This document shows positions 1 to 8,248 of a stretch of 38,691 nucleotides of DNA, one piece after another. The notes beneath the pieces are model-generated. The model had not been told where the DNA came from and did not search any database. It saw nothing but the letters and a program-made list of their open reading frames with translations. Position numbers and translations under genes: made by a program. Within the stretch, counting starts at the first letter, position 1, and each line of letters opens with the position of its first letter. This DNA comes from Rhodospirillales bacterium (GTDB taxonomy: Bacteria; Pseudomonadota; Alphaproteobacteria; Rhodospirillales; Magnetospirillaceae): assembly GCA_014379805.1 (NCBI GenBank), contig JACMLB010000366.1:1-38691 (forward strand), given 5' to 3'.

Positions 1-1
1 A

Positions 2-481
2 GGAATCAATAAGTTGGAGAGGGCGGTCCAAGATAGCCTGCACACCATTGTTGGCGACCGGGTCGTCAAAGAGGAAAGCGGCTTTGCCGTCATCTCGGAG
101 GCCGTCGGCGATTTGACGGACAATTTGCAGCACTTGATCATTCACCAACGAGATACCCTGACCAAGGTTCAGCAGGACAACGAGAGGATGGCGGCGCCGA
201 TTATGCAAATGATCGGCTCGATTCAGTTCCAGGATGTTGTCAAGCGCCGGTTGCAAGGCTTGGTCCAAGCTTTCGACCACATGGCCAATTCCATCGAGGA
301 GGTCGTGGGGCAGGTCTCCCAGCGCCCCGACATTTCGCTGGAAGAGATGAATGCCATTATCCGGGGCAACCTGGATCGCATGGTTAATGTCGGCATCGAG
401 GACCTGAAGGCCGGGCGATTCGCCGATGTTGGCCAAAAAGACGGTTCGCCGCCGCAGGGCGCGGCCATTGAATTGTTCTGA
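2..481 (+). CDS. Chemotaxis-type protein, C-terminal part (5' end outside window)
   Basis: The frame is open from the first bases of the window with no stop upstream, so this is the C-terminal part of a longer protein. What is visible is helical and polar, with a segment reading SIQFQDVVKRRLQ followed by more amphipathic helix and a short acidic-hydrophobic end (AIELF). QFQD segments of this kind occur near the C-terminus of many alphaproteobacterial methyl-accepting chemotaxis proteins and related CheZ-like helical proteins. No sensor domain or transmembrane segment can be seen in this part. A hemerythrin-like gene follows 55 bases downstream on the same strand, which would fit an oxygen-related chemotaxis pair, but that is inference. 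The family call is moderate because the diagnostic signalling hairpin lies outside the window. Confidence 0.6.
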   Translation, partial: GINKLERAVQDSLHTIVGDRVVKEESGFAVISEAVGDLTDNLQHLIIHQRDTLTKVQQDNERMAAPIMQMIGSIQFQDVVKRRLQGLVQAFDHMANSIEEVVGQVSQRPDISLEEMNAIIRGNLDRMVNVGIEDLKAGRFADVGQKDGSPPQGAAIELF

Positions 482-536
482 TGACGCCCGCAAGGATTTC
501 CTTTGGAGGGCGTAACGAAGACCAGGAGCGACCGCT

Positions 537-965
537 ATGGATGACGGGATAACGAATGCCGATACACCAGAGCGGTGGATGAACTCCCGCGAAATAGACA
601 GGCAACATCATCAAATCATGGATGCACTGAAGCGCCTTATGCAGGAAGCGTTAGGGAATTCGGCTGAAGGCATGGCAGGGCAATTTTTTAAAATTTGCGA
701 CCTGCTTTCTGATCATTTTCGAGACGAGGAGGCGTTCCTTACAGCAAGTGGATCTATTTTGCTGTCGACGCAGCAAATGGAGCACGGACTTCTCTCCCGC
801 ATGCTGTCGAACATGCGCGGGTTAATGGAGTCATCAGAACAGCTACAGTGGCGTGCGACTGTCATCGACGAGGCTATCGATGCGTTGGCGATCCACTTTG
901 CCAAAGAGGAGGGGATCTTTGACCCACTGATTGGCCGTCAGAGAGTAAAGAATTGTGCAACCTGA
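537..965 (+). CDS. Hemerythrin-like domain protein with altered iron ligands
   Basis: This is a 142-residue four-helix protein preceded by AGGAG about 9 bases before the ATG. The pattern of bacterial hemerythrins, which bind O2 at a di-iron centre, is visible: DRQH with His24, HFRDE with His60 and Glu64, a third-helix His83, and His120 in the last helix. Two of the usual seven ligands differ. The first His of the HxxxH motif is Gln79, and the final Asp of the HxxxxD motif is Glu125. It may therefore bind metal differently, or act as an oxygen, NO or redox sensor rather than a carrier. It follows a chemotaxis-type gene, and its base composition is less GC-rich than the rest of the window. The family assignment is fairly safe; the function is open. 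Confidence 0.7.
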   Translation: MDDGITNADTPERWMNSREIDRQHHQIMDALKRLMQEALGNSAEGMAGQFFKICDLLSDHFRDEEAFLTASGSILLSTQQMEHGLLSRMLSNMRGLMESSEQLQWRATVIDEAIDALAIHFAKEEGIFDPLIGRQRVKNCAT

Positions 966-1090
966 CTTGGTGCTACCACCCACCAAAACCATCACCGTCG
1001 GGCTGGACGGGCAATTTGCGGATAGCAGCCAAGTCTTGTGAGGCCATTGGACTTGTCGTCGACGGCCAAGGGTAGGTTTTAAGCCAGATC

Positions 1091-1111
1091 GTGTCCTATT
1101 AATTGGTGTAA
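1091..1111. repeat. Possible terminal inverted repeat of a decayed IS256-type element
   Basis: The stretch GTGTCCTATTAATTGGTGTA lies just beyond the 3' end of the IS256-type transposase remnant, where the end of that element would be expected. Its AT-rich, GTGTnnnn...GGTGTAA character resembles IS256-family ends. No matching opposite end was found in the window, so this is a candidate only. Confidence 0.3.
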
Positions 1112-1171
1112 TAGCGAGGTCGCCGTTTGATCTCCGACAGGCTTAGCCGGGATAGTCAAGCTGCCGCGACG

Positions 1172-1341
1172 AGCGGCGGGCTGGTCAGGGATCATCGCTC
1201 AAGGGGGCCACGGATTCCAGGGTCATTTAGCGGGATCGCGGGACTGCCCATTCGTCGTTCTGCTCCAGCAAGATGGCGCATCAGGCGGGTGATGGAGGCC
1301 TCGTTGAGGAAGATGCCGACCACTTGGAAATCGGTGTGCAA
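1172..1341 (-). mobile_element. IS256-family transposase, decayed C-terminal fragment
   Basis: Read on the minus strand, one frame gives DFQVVGIFLNEASITRLMRHL. After a one-base shift the next frame gives LEQNDEWAVPRSR, then a stop where Tyr is usual, then MTLESVAPLSDDP. This order (VGIF.NEA..RL, LLEQNDEWAVQRxRYMTLE) is the conserved C-terminus of IS256-family (mutator-like) transposases. At least one frameshift and one nonsense change show that the gene is dead. Only the last 50 to 60 residues remain, joined directly to an IS3-type fragment upstream in the same orientation. Confidence 0.8.
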
Positions 1342-1385
1342 TTCTGACACCCTATCCGGGGCGATCGGCGTCGAATTTTACCCCC

Positions 1386-1466
1386 CTCCCGCTGAAGCAG
1401 CACATGGATGCGCCGGTAGCCGTAGCGCACCCGTACTGCACGATATCCTTGATCCGCTGGCGCCAC
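1386..1466 (-). mobile_element. IS3-family transposase OrfB fragment
   Basis: The minus strand reads RQRIKDIVQ in one frame and VRYGYRRIHVLLQREG in the next. Together these match the conserved helix-turn segment of IS3-family OrfB proteins (RxRIxDI...RVRYGYRRIHVLLxREGW), upstream of the DDE catalytic core. The frame change inside the motif and the loss of everything else show a short relic of about 27 codons. The usual Trp after REG is missing, and the sequence passes straight into unrelated DNA leading to the IS256 remnant. Confidence 0.75.
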
Positions 1467-1479
1467 GGCGCCCGCTGAC

Positions 1480-1815
1480 GCGGCCGCATATGGCCCGCCG
1501 GCCTTCGCCCGGCGCGGTTTTCATCATTTTTTCCCGGCGGCGCGGGATGGGCGGCGCTCCCTTTTAGGCCCGCCGCGGCCGGGCGCAACCCCGTGCTGTG
1601 CCCGGGGTCCTCCGCTGCGCTGCGGCCTTGCGGGTGCCCCCGTCCTCCGAAGGCGGGCCTTTGCGGTCGCCTTTCGCCGCCCACCCCGCTTGGCCGGGAA
1701 AACGTGCGGCGGGAAGCAAGCAAGAGGAGCCGCCATGGCGGCGAGGCATCACGCCCAAGCGCAACCTGACGGCGAGTTGTCGGACTGACCATAAGGCCGG
1801 GCGTCAGCCCGGTGC
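1480..1815. other. Very GC-rich non-coding block at a mobile-DNA junction
   Basis: This stretch is far richer in G and C than its flanks. It has long runs of CpG-rich words and a small hairpin, CCGGGC-GTCA-GCCCGG, at 1797-1812. Several frames are open in both directions, but their products are only Arg, Pro, Ala and Gly without recognisable motifs, as expected from composition alone, so no gene is called. It lies between the IS fragments and the broken end of the GHKL ATPase gene. It may be a structured or terminal part of an inserted mobile element; that is inference. Confidence 0.45.
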
Positions 1816-2903
1816 ATAATGGCGGCTAGGTCGACGGTTAGGCGGTCGAGTTGGTCGGCCCGTACCAAGCATTCCATATAGCTGTGCGAATGAAAGCCGT
1901 GCGTGCCAGTTGGGAGCTTGAATAGGCTGGGACCCGCAGCCAAGCGCTTGTTGCAGTAAATGCGGGCGCCCCGCTTCGCAGCGTCTAAGTTGCCGTATTT
2001 GGCATCGGGCCGCGCCGGGTCGGGCTCGCGTGCACGGAATTTGACTACGTAATCGAAATTGATCGCTTCACCGCCATCGACGTCAATTTGAACACTTGCG
2101 TATCCATCGGCGCCGCGATGTTCTGGATAAAAATATTCGTAATATACCTGTGGTTCTTCGCACGGGTCTCCGTTTACGATGACCTCGAAATCAGCGGGAT
2201 CGATCCCGAAAAAACTCTCAGAAATAATGGAGCGGACCGTATCTACGCTGTACTTAACAGCATCGCATTTCAGTCGGCTCAGAACGACGCTAGTTCCCAT
2301 CTCTTCGGAAGGTTGTCCTTCTTCGTAGGAAGCGGGAATTAGCACCGCAGCTAAATTTTGGGCGTTCTTGAGGTCGTTGTAATCCAATTTGAACACAGTC
2401 GCGAACGTTTCGCCTGCGCGCTTGGTGCGAATGGTAACCAATTCAGCCGCACCGAACCCGGCCAGTTTGCCAAGGCCCTTGCGGCCCATTACGTAGCGCC
2501 GGCCTGATTCGCTTTTCATATTGGTTTCGCTGCCGGTGTTGTCCGCTCGCCGCTTCCTGTTGATTGGCAAGAACCGGTCTTCCACCTCCCTCGGAGTCAT
2601 TCCGTGACCATCGTCGGTTATCACGATCTGGAAATCGTCTGGTAGTGGTTCCAGCAGGACACGAAAAGGGGCCTTCTCGCCATCAGCAACAGCTTTTTTT
2701 GCAGCCTCGCGCATTGCAGCGCGGGCAGAGGCGATGCCTTCTGGGATTGATATGCCGACCGTCCTGGCATCCGAATCGTAGGCATTCGCGACAAACTCCA
2801 CCAAGCATTTGCCGATGGAGGTGTACATGTTGATGCCGAGGGCCTCGAGCATGCCGCCCTGAATTGCCATCGGAAAGTTGTCTGGTCTGTAATCGGTCGA
2901 CAT
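1749..2903 (-). CDS. GHKL (Hsp90/MORC-like) ATPase, apparently 3'-truncated
   Basis: The protein has 384 residues from an ATG preceded by AAGGAAAG about 10 bases upstream; a longer frame to 3020 lacks a better site. It carries the GHKL nucleotide-binding motifs in order: N-box EFVANAYDSDA near residue 37, G1 box DDGHGM near 100 and G2 box GRKGLGKLAGFG near 137. Proteins of this type (HATPase_c_3, MORC/MutL-like) are usually much longer, with a transducer and a C-terminal region, and often sit near restriction or defence genes. Here the sequence looks normal to about LDRLTVD, then runs into a tail reading LAAIMHRADARPYGQSD that comes from the adjacent GC-rich block. The gene is therefore probably broken. 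It is an isolated gene in an accessory patch, and its original function is unknown. Confidence 0.7.
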   Translation of the reverse strand: MSTDYRPDNFPMAIQGGMLEALGINMYTSIGKCLVEFVANAYDSDARTVGISIPEGIASARAAMREAAKKAVADGEKAPFRVLLEPLPDDFQIVITDDGHGMTPREVEDRFLPINRKRRADNTGSETNMKSESGRRYVMGRKGLGKLAGFGAAELVTIRTKRAGETFATVFKLDYNDLKNAQNLAAVLIPASYEEGQPSEEMGTSVVLSRLKCDAVKYSVDTVRSIISESFFGIDPADFEVIVNGDPCEEPQVYYEYFYPEHRGADGYASVQIDVDGGEAINFDYVVKFRAREPDPARPDAKYGNLDAAKRGARIYCNKRLAAGPSLFKLPTGTHGFHSHSYMECLVRADQLDRLTVDLAAIMHRADARPYGQSDNSPSGCAWA

Positions 2904-3290
2904 AATGGCGCCACTTTCCTTTTGGGAGTGCTCGCAACCATACTTCCGATCTGGCGTGGTGTGCAACCGAGGGGATTGCCCGCACCGGCGCGAGGGCCTG
3001 TTTGGGAAGTTTTCCCCCAACGAATGTTTATGGAAACTAACTGCGGGCTCTACCCCTTCAAATCCACCAGGTTAACTGGTGGTGGCAGAGGTAATCTCCC
3101 GACCGTAAGAGGCTCCATTCCCGGCCAACTAGAGCGATGAATTTACCGGGCTTGTCCACGTGGTGCGGTAAGAGTTGGCCGCATATGCAGGTGCAAAGCT
3201 TCTTAGACACACCTATCGCGGCCAACTACCTTGGAAACCGACACCCTTGTCGGGTAGTAACAATCTTCGCTCGGCTCATAGGCCATTCCT
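2904..3290. other. Intergenic region, no gene seen
   Basis: This region of 387 bases separates the GHKL ATPase start from the end of the heme-protein gene. It presumably holds the promoter of the ATPase gene. The only structure noticed is a perfect 7-base hairpin, CCACCAG-GTTAA-CTGGTGG, at 3064-3082 without a T tract. Short open frames here have no ribosome-binding site or recognisable product. Confidence 0.5.
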
Positions 3291-5177
3291 TTAGGACATG
3301 GCTATGCGGTCGCGGATCAGGCGTTCAAGCAGCATGATGTCCTGTTCCACCTTTTCCGGCGACCCGTTGCGGAAGTCTTCCTCCGGTTGATGCTCGGTCA
3401 GTTCCACCGTCCGGGGCGTGCCGTCGCCCCAGACGGCCAGGATGGCCGGCAGATGCTCGTGACGGAATTGCATGTGGGCGTGCATGGCGAAATGCGCCCG
3501 TTGTTCCTTTGTGGTCTCAGGCCTTGGGGTCTCGCTTGTGCCCATGCTTGCCGCGTGGCGGCGCATGATGTTGCGGCTGTATATGGCGGCTTTCAAAAAG
3601 GCCCCCGTGCCGGGGTCGAGCCGCTCGCCCAATGTGCCGATCTGGCAGCGTTGCATTTGGGCCTGGACGCCTTCCCCGGCGTGTTCCGCCCCGAGTGAGA
3701 AGAAAGGAGTGGCGTCGAGGCCCGCATAACAGGTGATGATGTCGATCCCGCCAGGATGCCGGTCCAAATACGGGTTGAGGTCGTAGACCCGGCCATGGAT
3801 GACATGCAGGGGCCGGTCGGACAGGCTGCTTGCGGCCACCTCCAGTTCGGTGAAGGCGGGCATGTCCTCGGGCTCTTCCGGCAGGGGGCGTGTTTCCGTC
3901 ACCGGGGGCGTCAGTCTTAGGTCATGGCGTTCCTGGCGTGCGGCATTCAGACGGGTGGCAACCTGGACCCAGGTGTGTTCATGGGTGAAACGTTCGTCGC
4001 CGCTGGTGGATTGATTGCGGCCGACCATGGTGGCCACCGCCAAGTAATTGAGGACCTTGGAAACGTGCCGGCCAAAATACCCGCTTTCGCCCGCATAGGC
4101 TTCCACCAGGGCGTCGAATGCGCGAACCGTGTTGTCGAAGCCGGGCATATGGCGCCGTTCGCTGAGCCAGGAGCGGAAGTTCAGCGCTCCGACCGTGCGG
4201 TTGAATTCCAGCAGATGGGGCGGCAGCAGCCCTGGTCCGTGCTCCTTGAGATATTTGCCGTAATAGGAGTGATAACTGGTGCGTCCCAGCAACTCGTCCA
4301 GGGTCAGGAAGACCGGAACGAAGGACCCGCTGGTGCCGCCCTGCCGCCAGGGATGCGGGAAGACCGCCAGGATGGCGACGGTCTTGGCCCATAACAAAGG
4401 ATCGCACCAGGTCGCGCTGCCCACGCGCGGGTTGATCTTGCGGAAGGTGGCGGTGCATTTCGTCACGACGTCCGTGATGGCGCCCAGGATTTCGGCTATG
4501 GGCTGCGGCTGCGGGTCCGGCGCAGTCATGAGTTCCTCCAGGCGGCACACCGCCTCGATCAGCGGCGCGCAATGGGCCATCATTTCCACGAAGGCCATGT
4601 AAAACACCCGTTCCGCTGAATTGCCGAAGGTGGGCACAAGCGGGGCCAGGGTTTCAATGGTCAATGCCGATATGGGGTAAGTCGCCGGATGCGGCCCGCC
4701 CTGAAGCTGGAAATTGTTCAGGAACAGGTCATAGCCGCTTTGATACGGCTCATGGCCGCGGCCCAGCCGCTGTGTCACTTGTTGCCACGGAATGCGGATG
4801 GCGTCAGGCAGTTCCGGGTCGATGGAGCACATGCGCAGGGCGAAGAACCGTTCGGGCTCGCCGCGCCACCAGCTCAAGGCGAACTGGCTGAGGATGGTGG
4901 CGGCGCGCGCCAGACAGTCATCCGGCAGCGCCGCCGGATCCGAGGCGTCGAGCAGCGGCAAGGTGGCCAGTGCCGTGCGTGCAGCTGCGGCGGAATTCAG
5001 CGCTGGTAACCGTGCCGCCAGAGCATCCCAAGGCCGGAACGGGCCGGGAAGGGTTTGCTTCGGCAGTGTTCTTGGGAGGAAACCGTAATCCAGCGACAAC
5101 GCGCCATCGAGAATCGCCGAATTGTTCTGCACGTCGAGAACAAATTGCCGCAAGTGCCCGATTCGCGATGTCATCAT
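3291..5177 (-). CDS. PrnB/IDO-like heme-dioxygenase domain fused to a cytochrome b5 domain
   Basis: This protein has 628 residues. Residues about 1-420 resemble the PrnB-like (DUF1864) branch of the indoleamine/tryptophan 2,3-dioxygenase superfamily. They show FRKINPRVG near 245, a GGTSGSFVPVF segment near 280, YHSYYGKYLKEHGPGLLPPH near 302-321, and YFGRHVSKVLNY with His371 as the likely heme-proximal ligand, followed by a TSG turn. Residues about 455-516 form a clear cytochrome b5 domain, with VIHGRVYDLNPYLDRHPGG (His474) and a second axial His499 in EHAGEGVQ. The last 110 residues are His-rich and unassigned. Family members oxidise or rearrange indole substrates; the b5 domain could supply electrons to the dioxygenase heme. 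GGAGGG sits directly before ATGATG, so the second ATG (5174) may be the true start. It is transcribed alone or as the last gene after cobW. Confidence 0.65.
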   Translation of the reverse strand: MMTSRIGHLRQFVLDVQNNSAILDGALSLDYGFLPRTLPKQTLPGPFRPWDALAARLPALNSAAAARTALATLPLLDASDPAALPDDCLARAATILSQFALSWWRGEPERFFALRMCSIDPELPDAIRIPWQQVTQRLGRGHEPYQSGYDLFLNNFQLQGGPHPATYPISALTIETLAPLVPTFGNSAERVFYMAFVEMMAHCAPLIEAVCRLEELMTAPDPQPQPIAEILGAITDVVTKCTATFRKINPRVGSATWCDPLLWAKTVAILAVFPHPWRQGGTSGSFVPVFLTLDELLGRTSYHSYYGKYLKEHGPGLLPPHLLEFNRTVGALNFRSWLSERRHMPGFDNTVRAFDALVEAYAGESGYFGRHVSKVLNYLAVATMVGRNQSTSGDERFTHEHTWVQVATRLNAARQERHDLRLTPPVTETRPLPEEPEDMPAFTELEVAASSLSDRPLHVIHGRVYDLNPYLDRHPGGIDIITCYAGLDATPFFSLGAEHAGEGVQAQMQRCQIGTLGERLDPGTGAFLKAAIYSRNIMRRHAASMGTSETPRPETTKEQRAHFAMHAHMQFRHEHLPAILAVWGDGTPRTVELTEHQPEEDFRNGSPEKVEQDIMLLERLIRDRIAMS

Positions 5178-5193
5178 CCCTCCAGAAAGATAT

Positions 5194-5248
5194 GTAATGG
5201 CATGGTTAAATCATTGTTAGATGATTTAACCGCTGCGGCAACCATTAC
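5194..5248. promoter_or_regulatory. Nested palindrome upstream of the heme-dioxygenase/cyt b5 gene
   Basis: A perfect 11-base inverted repeat, GGTTAAATCAT at 5204-5214 and ATGATTTAACC at 5221-5231 with a 6-base spacer, is enclosed by a second pair, GTAATGG at 5194-5200 and CCATTAC at 5242-5248. It lies 17 to 71 bases before the minus-strand gene starting at 5177. It is AT-rich with no T tract, so it fits an operator better than a terminator. It does not match the Zur-type palindrome found at 7737. Confidence 0.5.
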
Positions 5249-5289
5249 GACCGACTGGAATTCGAATGATGCGGTAAGAGGGGCCTTGG

Positions 5290-6356
<1,067 letters not shown>

Positions 6357-6360
<4 letters not shown>

Positions 6361-6749
6361 TTCTTGTACAGCTCCTCGGGGCTGACGCGCACTTTTTCCA
6401 CCTCGACCAGACCCTCGGGGCGGGCGGCGGTGTAGAAGCAGGTGCGGCGGCCCGTGTGGCAGGCAACGCCGTCCTGATCCACCTTCAGCAGGATGGTGTC
6501 GCCGTCGCAATCGATCAGCAACTCCTTCAGCCGTTGCTGCTGGCCCGAAGTCTCACCCTTGCGCCACAAACCCTGGCGCGAGCGCGACCAATAGCAGACC
6601 CGGCCCGTCGCCAGGGTCTCGGCCACGGACTCGCGGTTCATCCAGGCCATCATCAGCACCTCGCCGGTGTCGAATTGCTGGGCGATGGCGGGAACCAGGC
6701 CGTCCTCGTTGAATTTCAGGGCGGCGAGGGCGGCGATGGGATCGGACAT
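6357..6749 (-). CDS. hisI: Phosphoribosyl-AMP cyclohydrolase
   Basis: HisI opens the adenine ring of phosphoribosyl-AMP in the third step of histidine synthesis, in the cytoplasm. The 130-residue sequence has [32 protein letters not shown], and the metal motifs DCDGD, ACH and TCFY that hold Mg and Zn in characterised HisI. The start at 6749 is chosen because GGAG lies 7 bases before that ATG; an ATG at 6767 has nothing similar. It sits between znuA and cobW instead of in a his operon, so it may be a second or zinc-limitation copy. All zinc ligands are kept, so it is not a zinc-free variant; it may be served by the coupled CobW protein. Confidence 0.92.
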
Positions 6750-6786
6750 AATTTGCTCCAGCGTCAAAATGCACGCCCGGTATAAA

Positions 6787-7698
6787 TTATTTCGCTGCCA
6801 GACACGATGCCAACCCGTCGGCCAGTCGGGTCATCAGGGTGAAATATTGCTCGGGGCCGGGCGGGATGTCGGCACCTTGGGGGTCCAGCACGCCCACGCG
6901 GGCACCGGCGGATTCGGCCAGGGTTTGCACCACCGGGGCGGGGAATTGCGGTTCGCGGAAGACGCAAGCAGCGCCCGATGCTTTCAAACGGTCGCGCAAG
7001 GCGGCAAGGCGCTTGGCCGAGGGCGGACGGTCGGGGTCGACGGTGATGGAACCGGCGCTGGTCAGGCCGTAGCGCTTTTCCACATATTGATAGGCGTCGT
7101 GGAACACCACGAAGGGCTTGCCCGCCACCGGGGCCAGCTTGGCTTTCATCTGGCCGTCCAGCGCTTCCAGCCGGGCCACCGTGGCGGTGGCGTTGGCGTG
7201 GTAGGTGTCGGCATTCGCGGGGTCGAGTTCAGCCAGACGATCGGCGACTGCGGTTACCAGCAGGCGGGCATTGGCCGGGTCCAGCCACAGATGGCCGTCC
7301 GCAGCAGCGTGGTTGTGCCCGTGGTTGTGGCCCTGTTCGCCATGTTCCGGCTCCCACACGCCGCCCTTGCGGGGCAGTAGGGTGGCGGCGCCGGGCAGAT
7401 CGGCCAGGGCGATGATCTCAGCCTTGGTTCCCTTCAGGGGTTTCGCCAGGAAGGTCTCATAGGCTTCGTCAACCAGCACCACCATGCGGGCGGCTTGCAG
7501 GGCGCGGGCGTCCGACGGCTTTAGCGCATAGGTATGTTCCGACTGGGCGCCGCTCACCATAAGGCCGGGCTCGCCCACGCCCTTCATGACGGATGCGACA
7601 AGGGAATGCAGCGGCTGGATGGATGCCATCACCTTGGGCACCTCGGCCTGGGCCGGTGCCGCAAGGATGGTCAGGGCCAGCGCCCAACTCTTCCACAT
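6787..7698 (-). CDS. znuA: Zinc ABC transporter, periplasmic binding protein
   Basis: The 303-residue protein begins with a signal peptide ([17 protein letters not shown], cleavage before EVPK). It has the ZnuA (cluster A-I) fold: [15 protein letters not shown] with a metal-binding His, [11 protein letters not shown], an acidic His-rich loop ([13 protein letters not shown]), [23 protein letters not shown] and a final DPQG segment. It captures Zn2+ in the periplasm and hands it to ZnuB. The ATG at 7698 is preferred to 7716 because GGAG lies 8 bases before it. The gene is divergent from zur-znuC-znuB, with the Zur-type palindrome about 39 bases upstream, and is followed by hisI and cobW in the same direction. 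Confidence 0.93.
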   Translation of the reverse strand: MWKSWALALTILAAPAQAEVPKVMASIQPLHSLVASVMKGVGEPGLMVSGAQSEHTYALKPSDARALQAARMVVLVDEAYETFLAKPLKGTKAEIIALADLPGAATLLPRKGGVWEPEHGEQGHNHGHNHAAADGHLWLDPANARLLVTAVADRLAELDPANADTYHANATATVARLEALDGQMKAKLAPVAGKPFVVFHDAYQYVEKRYGLTSAGSITVDPDRPPSAKRLAALRDRLKASGAACVFREPQFPAPVVQTLAESAGARVGVLDPQGADIPPGPEQYFTLMTRLADGLASCLAAK

Positions 7699-7736
7699 GA
7701 AATGGCTCCGTGTCATGATGCGCTGATAGTTGGAAT

Positions 7737-7749
7737 GTTATAATATAAC
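7737..7749. promoter_or_regulatory. Zur-box-like operator between znuA and zur
   Basis: GTTATAATATAAC is a perfect 13-base palindrome that fits the TGTTATANTATAACA core reported for alphaproteobacterial Zur sites. It lies 17 bases before the zur start and 39 bases before the znuA start. It contains a TATAAT that could be a -10 element for the zur direction. Zinc-loaded Zur bound here could shut both transcripts. The role is inferred from sequence and position. Confidence 0.8.
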
Positions 7750-7765
7750 GAACAGGCCGCTGCCA

Positions 7766-8248
7766 ATGAGTTTTCCCGTCCCCGATCACGATCACGGCAC
7801 TTGTGTGGCCCACGCGCTGGAAGCCGCCGAGGCCGAGTGCAAGCGCCGTGGCGCAAGGCTGACCGACGTGCGCCGCCGGGTGCTGGAACTGGTGTGGCAA
7901 AGCCATGCCCCGGTGGGCGCCTATGCCCTGCTGGAAGCCTTGGGTCGCGAGGGCTTTTGCGCAGCACCGCCTACGGTTTACCGGGCGCTGGACTTCCTGT
8001 TGGCCCACGGGCTGATCCACCGCATTGAGCGCCTGAACGCCTTCATGGGTTGCTCGCGCCCCGGAATCCCTCATGCGGGGCAATTCCTGTTGTGCACCGG
8101 CTGCGGCACCGCCGCCGAGTTGAACGATTCCGCCATCGATTCCGCCATGACCGCCGCTGCGTCGCGTCTGGGCTTCGCCCTGACCGGCCAGACGGTCGAG
8201 GCCGACGGCCTGTGCTCTGCCTGCCGAGCGAAGGAACCCGTGTCGTGA
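7766..8248 (+). CDS. zur: Fur-family zinc uptake regulator Zur
   Basis: The 160-residue protein has an N-terminal winged helix (RLTDVRRRVLELVW, APPTVYRALDFLLAHGLIHRIERLNAF) and a C-terminal metal domain with the two CxxC pairs of the structural zinc site, Cys110/Cys113 and Cys150/Cys153, plus HAGQFLLC. These features and the znu neighbours favour Zur over Fur. The N-terminus is His-rich (DHDHGTC). It should bind the palindrome 17 bases upstream when zinc is plentiful, repressing znuA and its own operon. Its stop overlaps the znuC GTG start in GTGA, so zur, znuC and znuB form a coupled operon. The Shine-Dalgarno match is weak. Confidence 0.93.
   Translation: MSFPVPDHDHGTCVAHALEAAEAECKRRGARLTDVRRRVLELVWQSHAPVGAYALLEALGREGFCAAPPTVYRALDFLLAHGLIHRIERLNAFMGCSRPGIPHAGQFLLCTGCGTAAELNDSAIDSAMTAAASRLGFALTGQTVEADGLCSACRAKEPVS

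Noticed and set aside
1524-1736. Small Arg/Pro-rich open frames in the GC-rich block
   Set aside because: Several frames on both strands are open only because stops are rare at this composition. No ribosome-binding site or motif supports any of them.
3044-3082. tRNA-like 3' end with TTCAAATC followed by CCACCA
   Set aside because: The bases on either side of TTCAAATC cannot form the T stem, and no D or anticodon arm lies upstream. Only an isolated 7-base hairpin is present.
6361-6510. N-terminal extension of the CobW protein
   Set aside because: The extra codons are Arg/His-rich and lie over hisI in another frame. The ATG at 6360 overlaps the hisI stop and starts the conserved domain.
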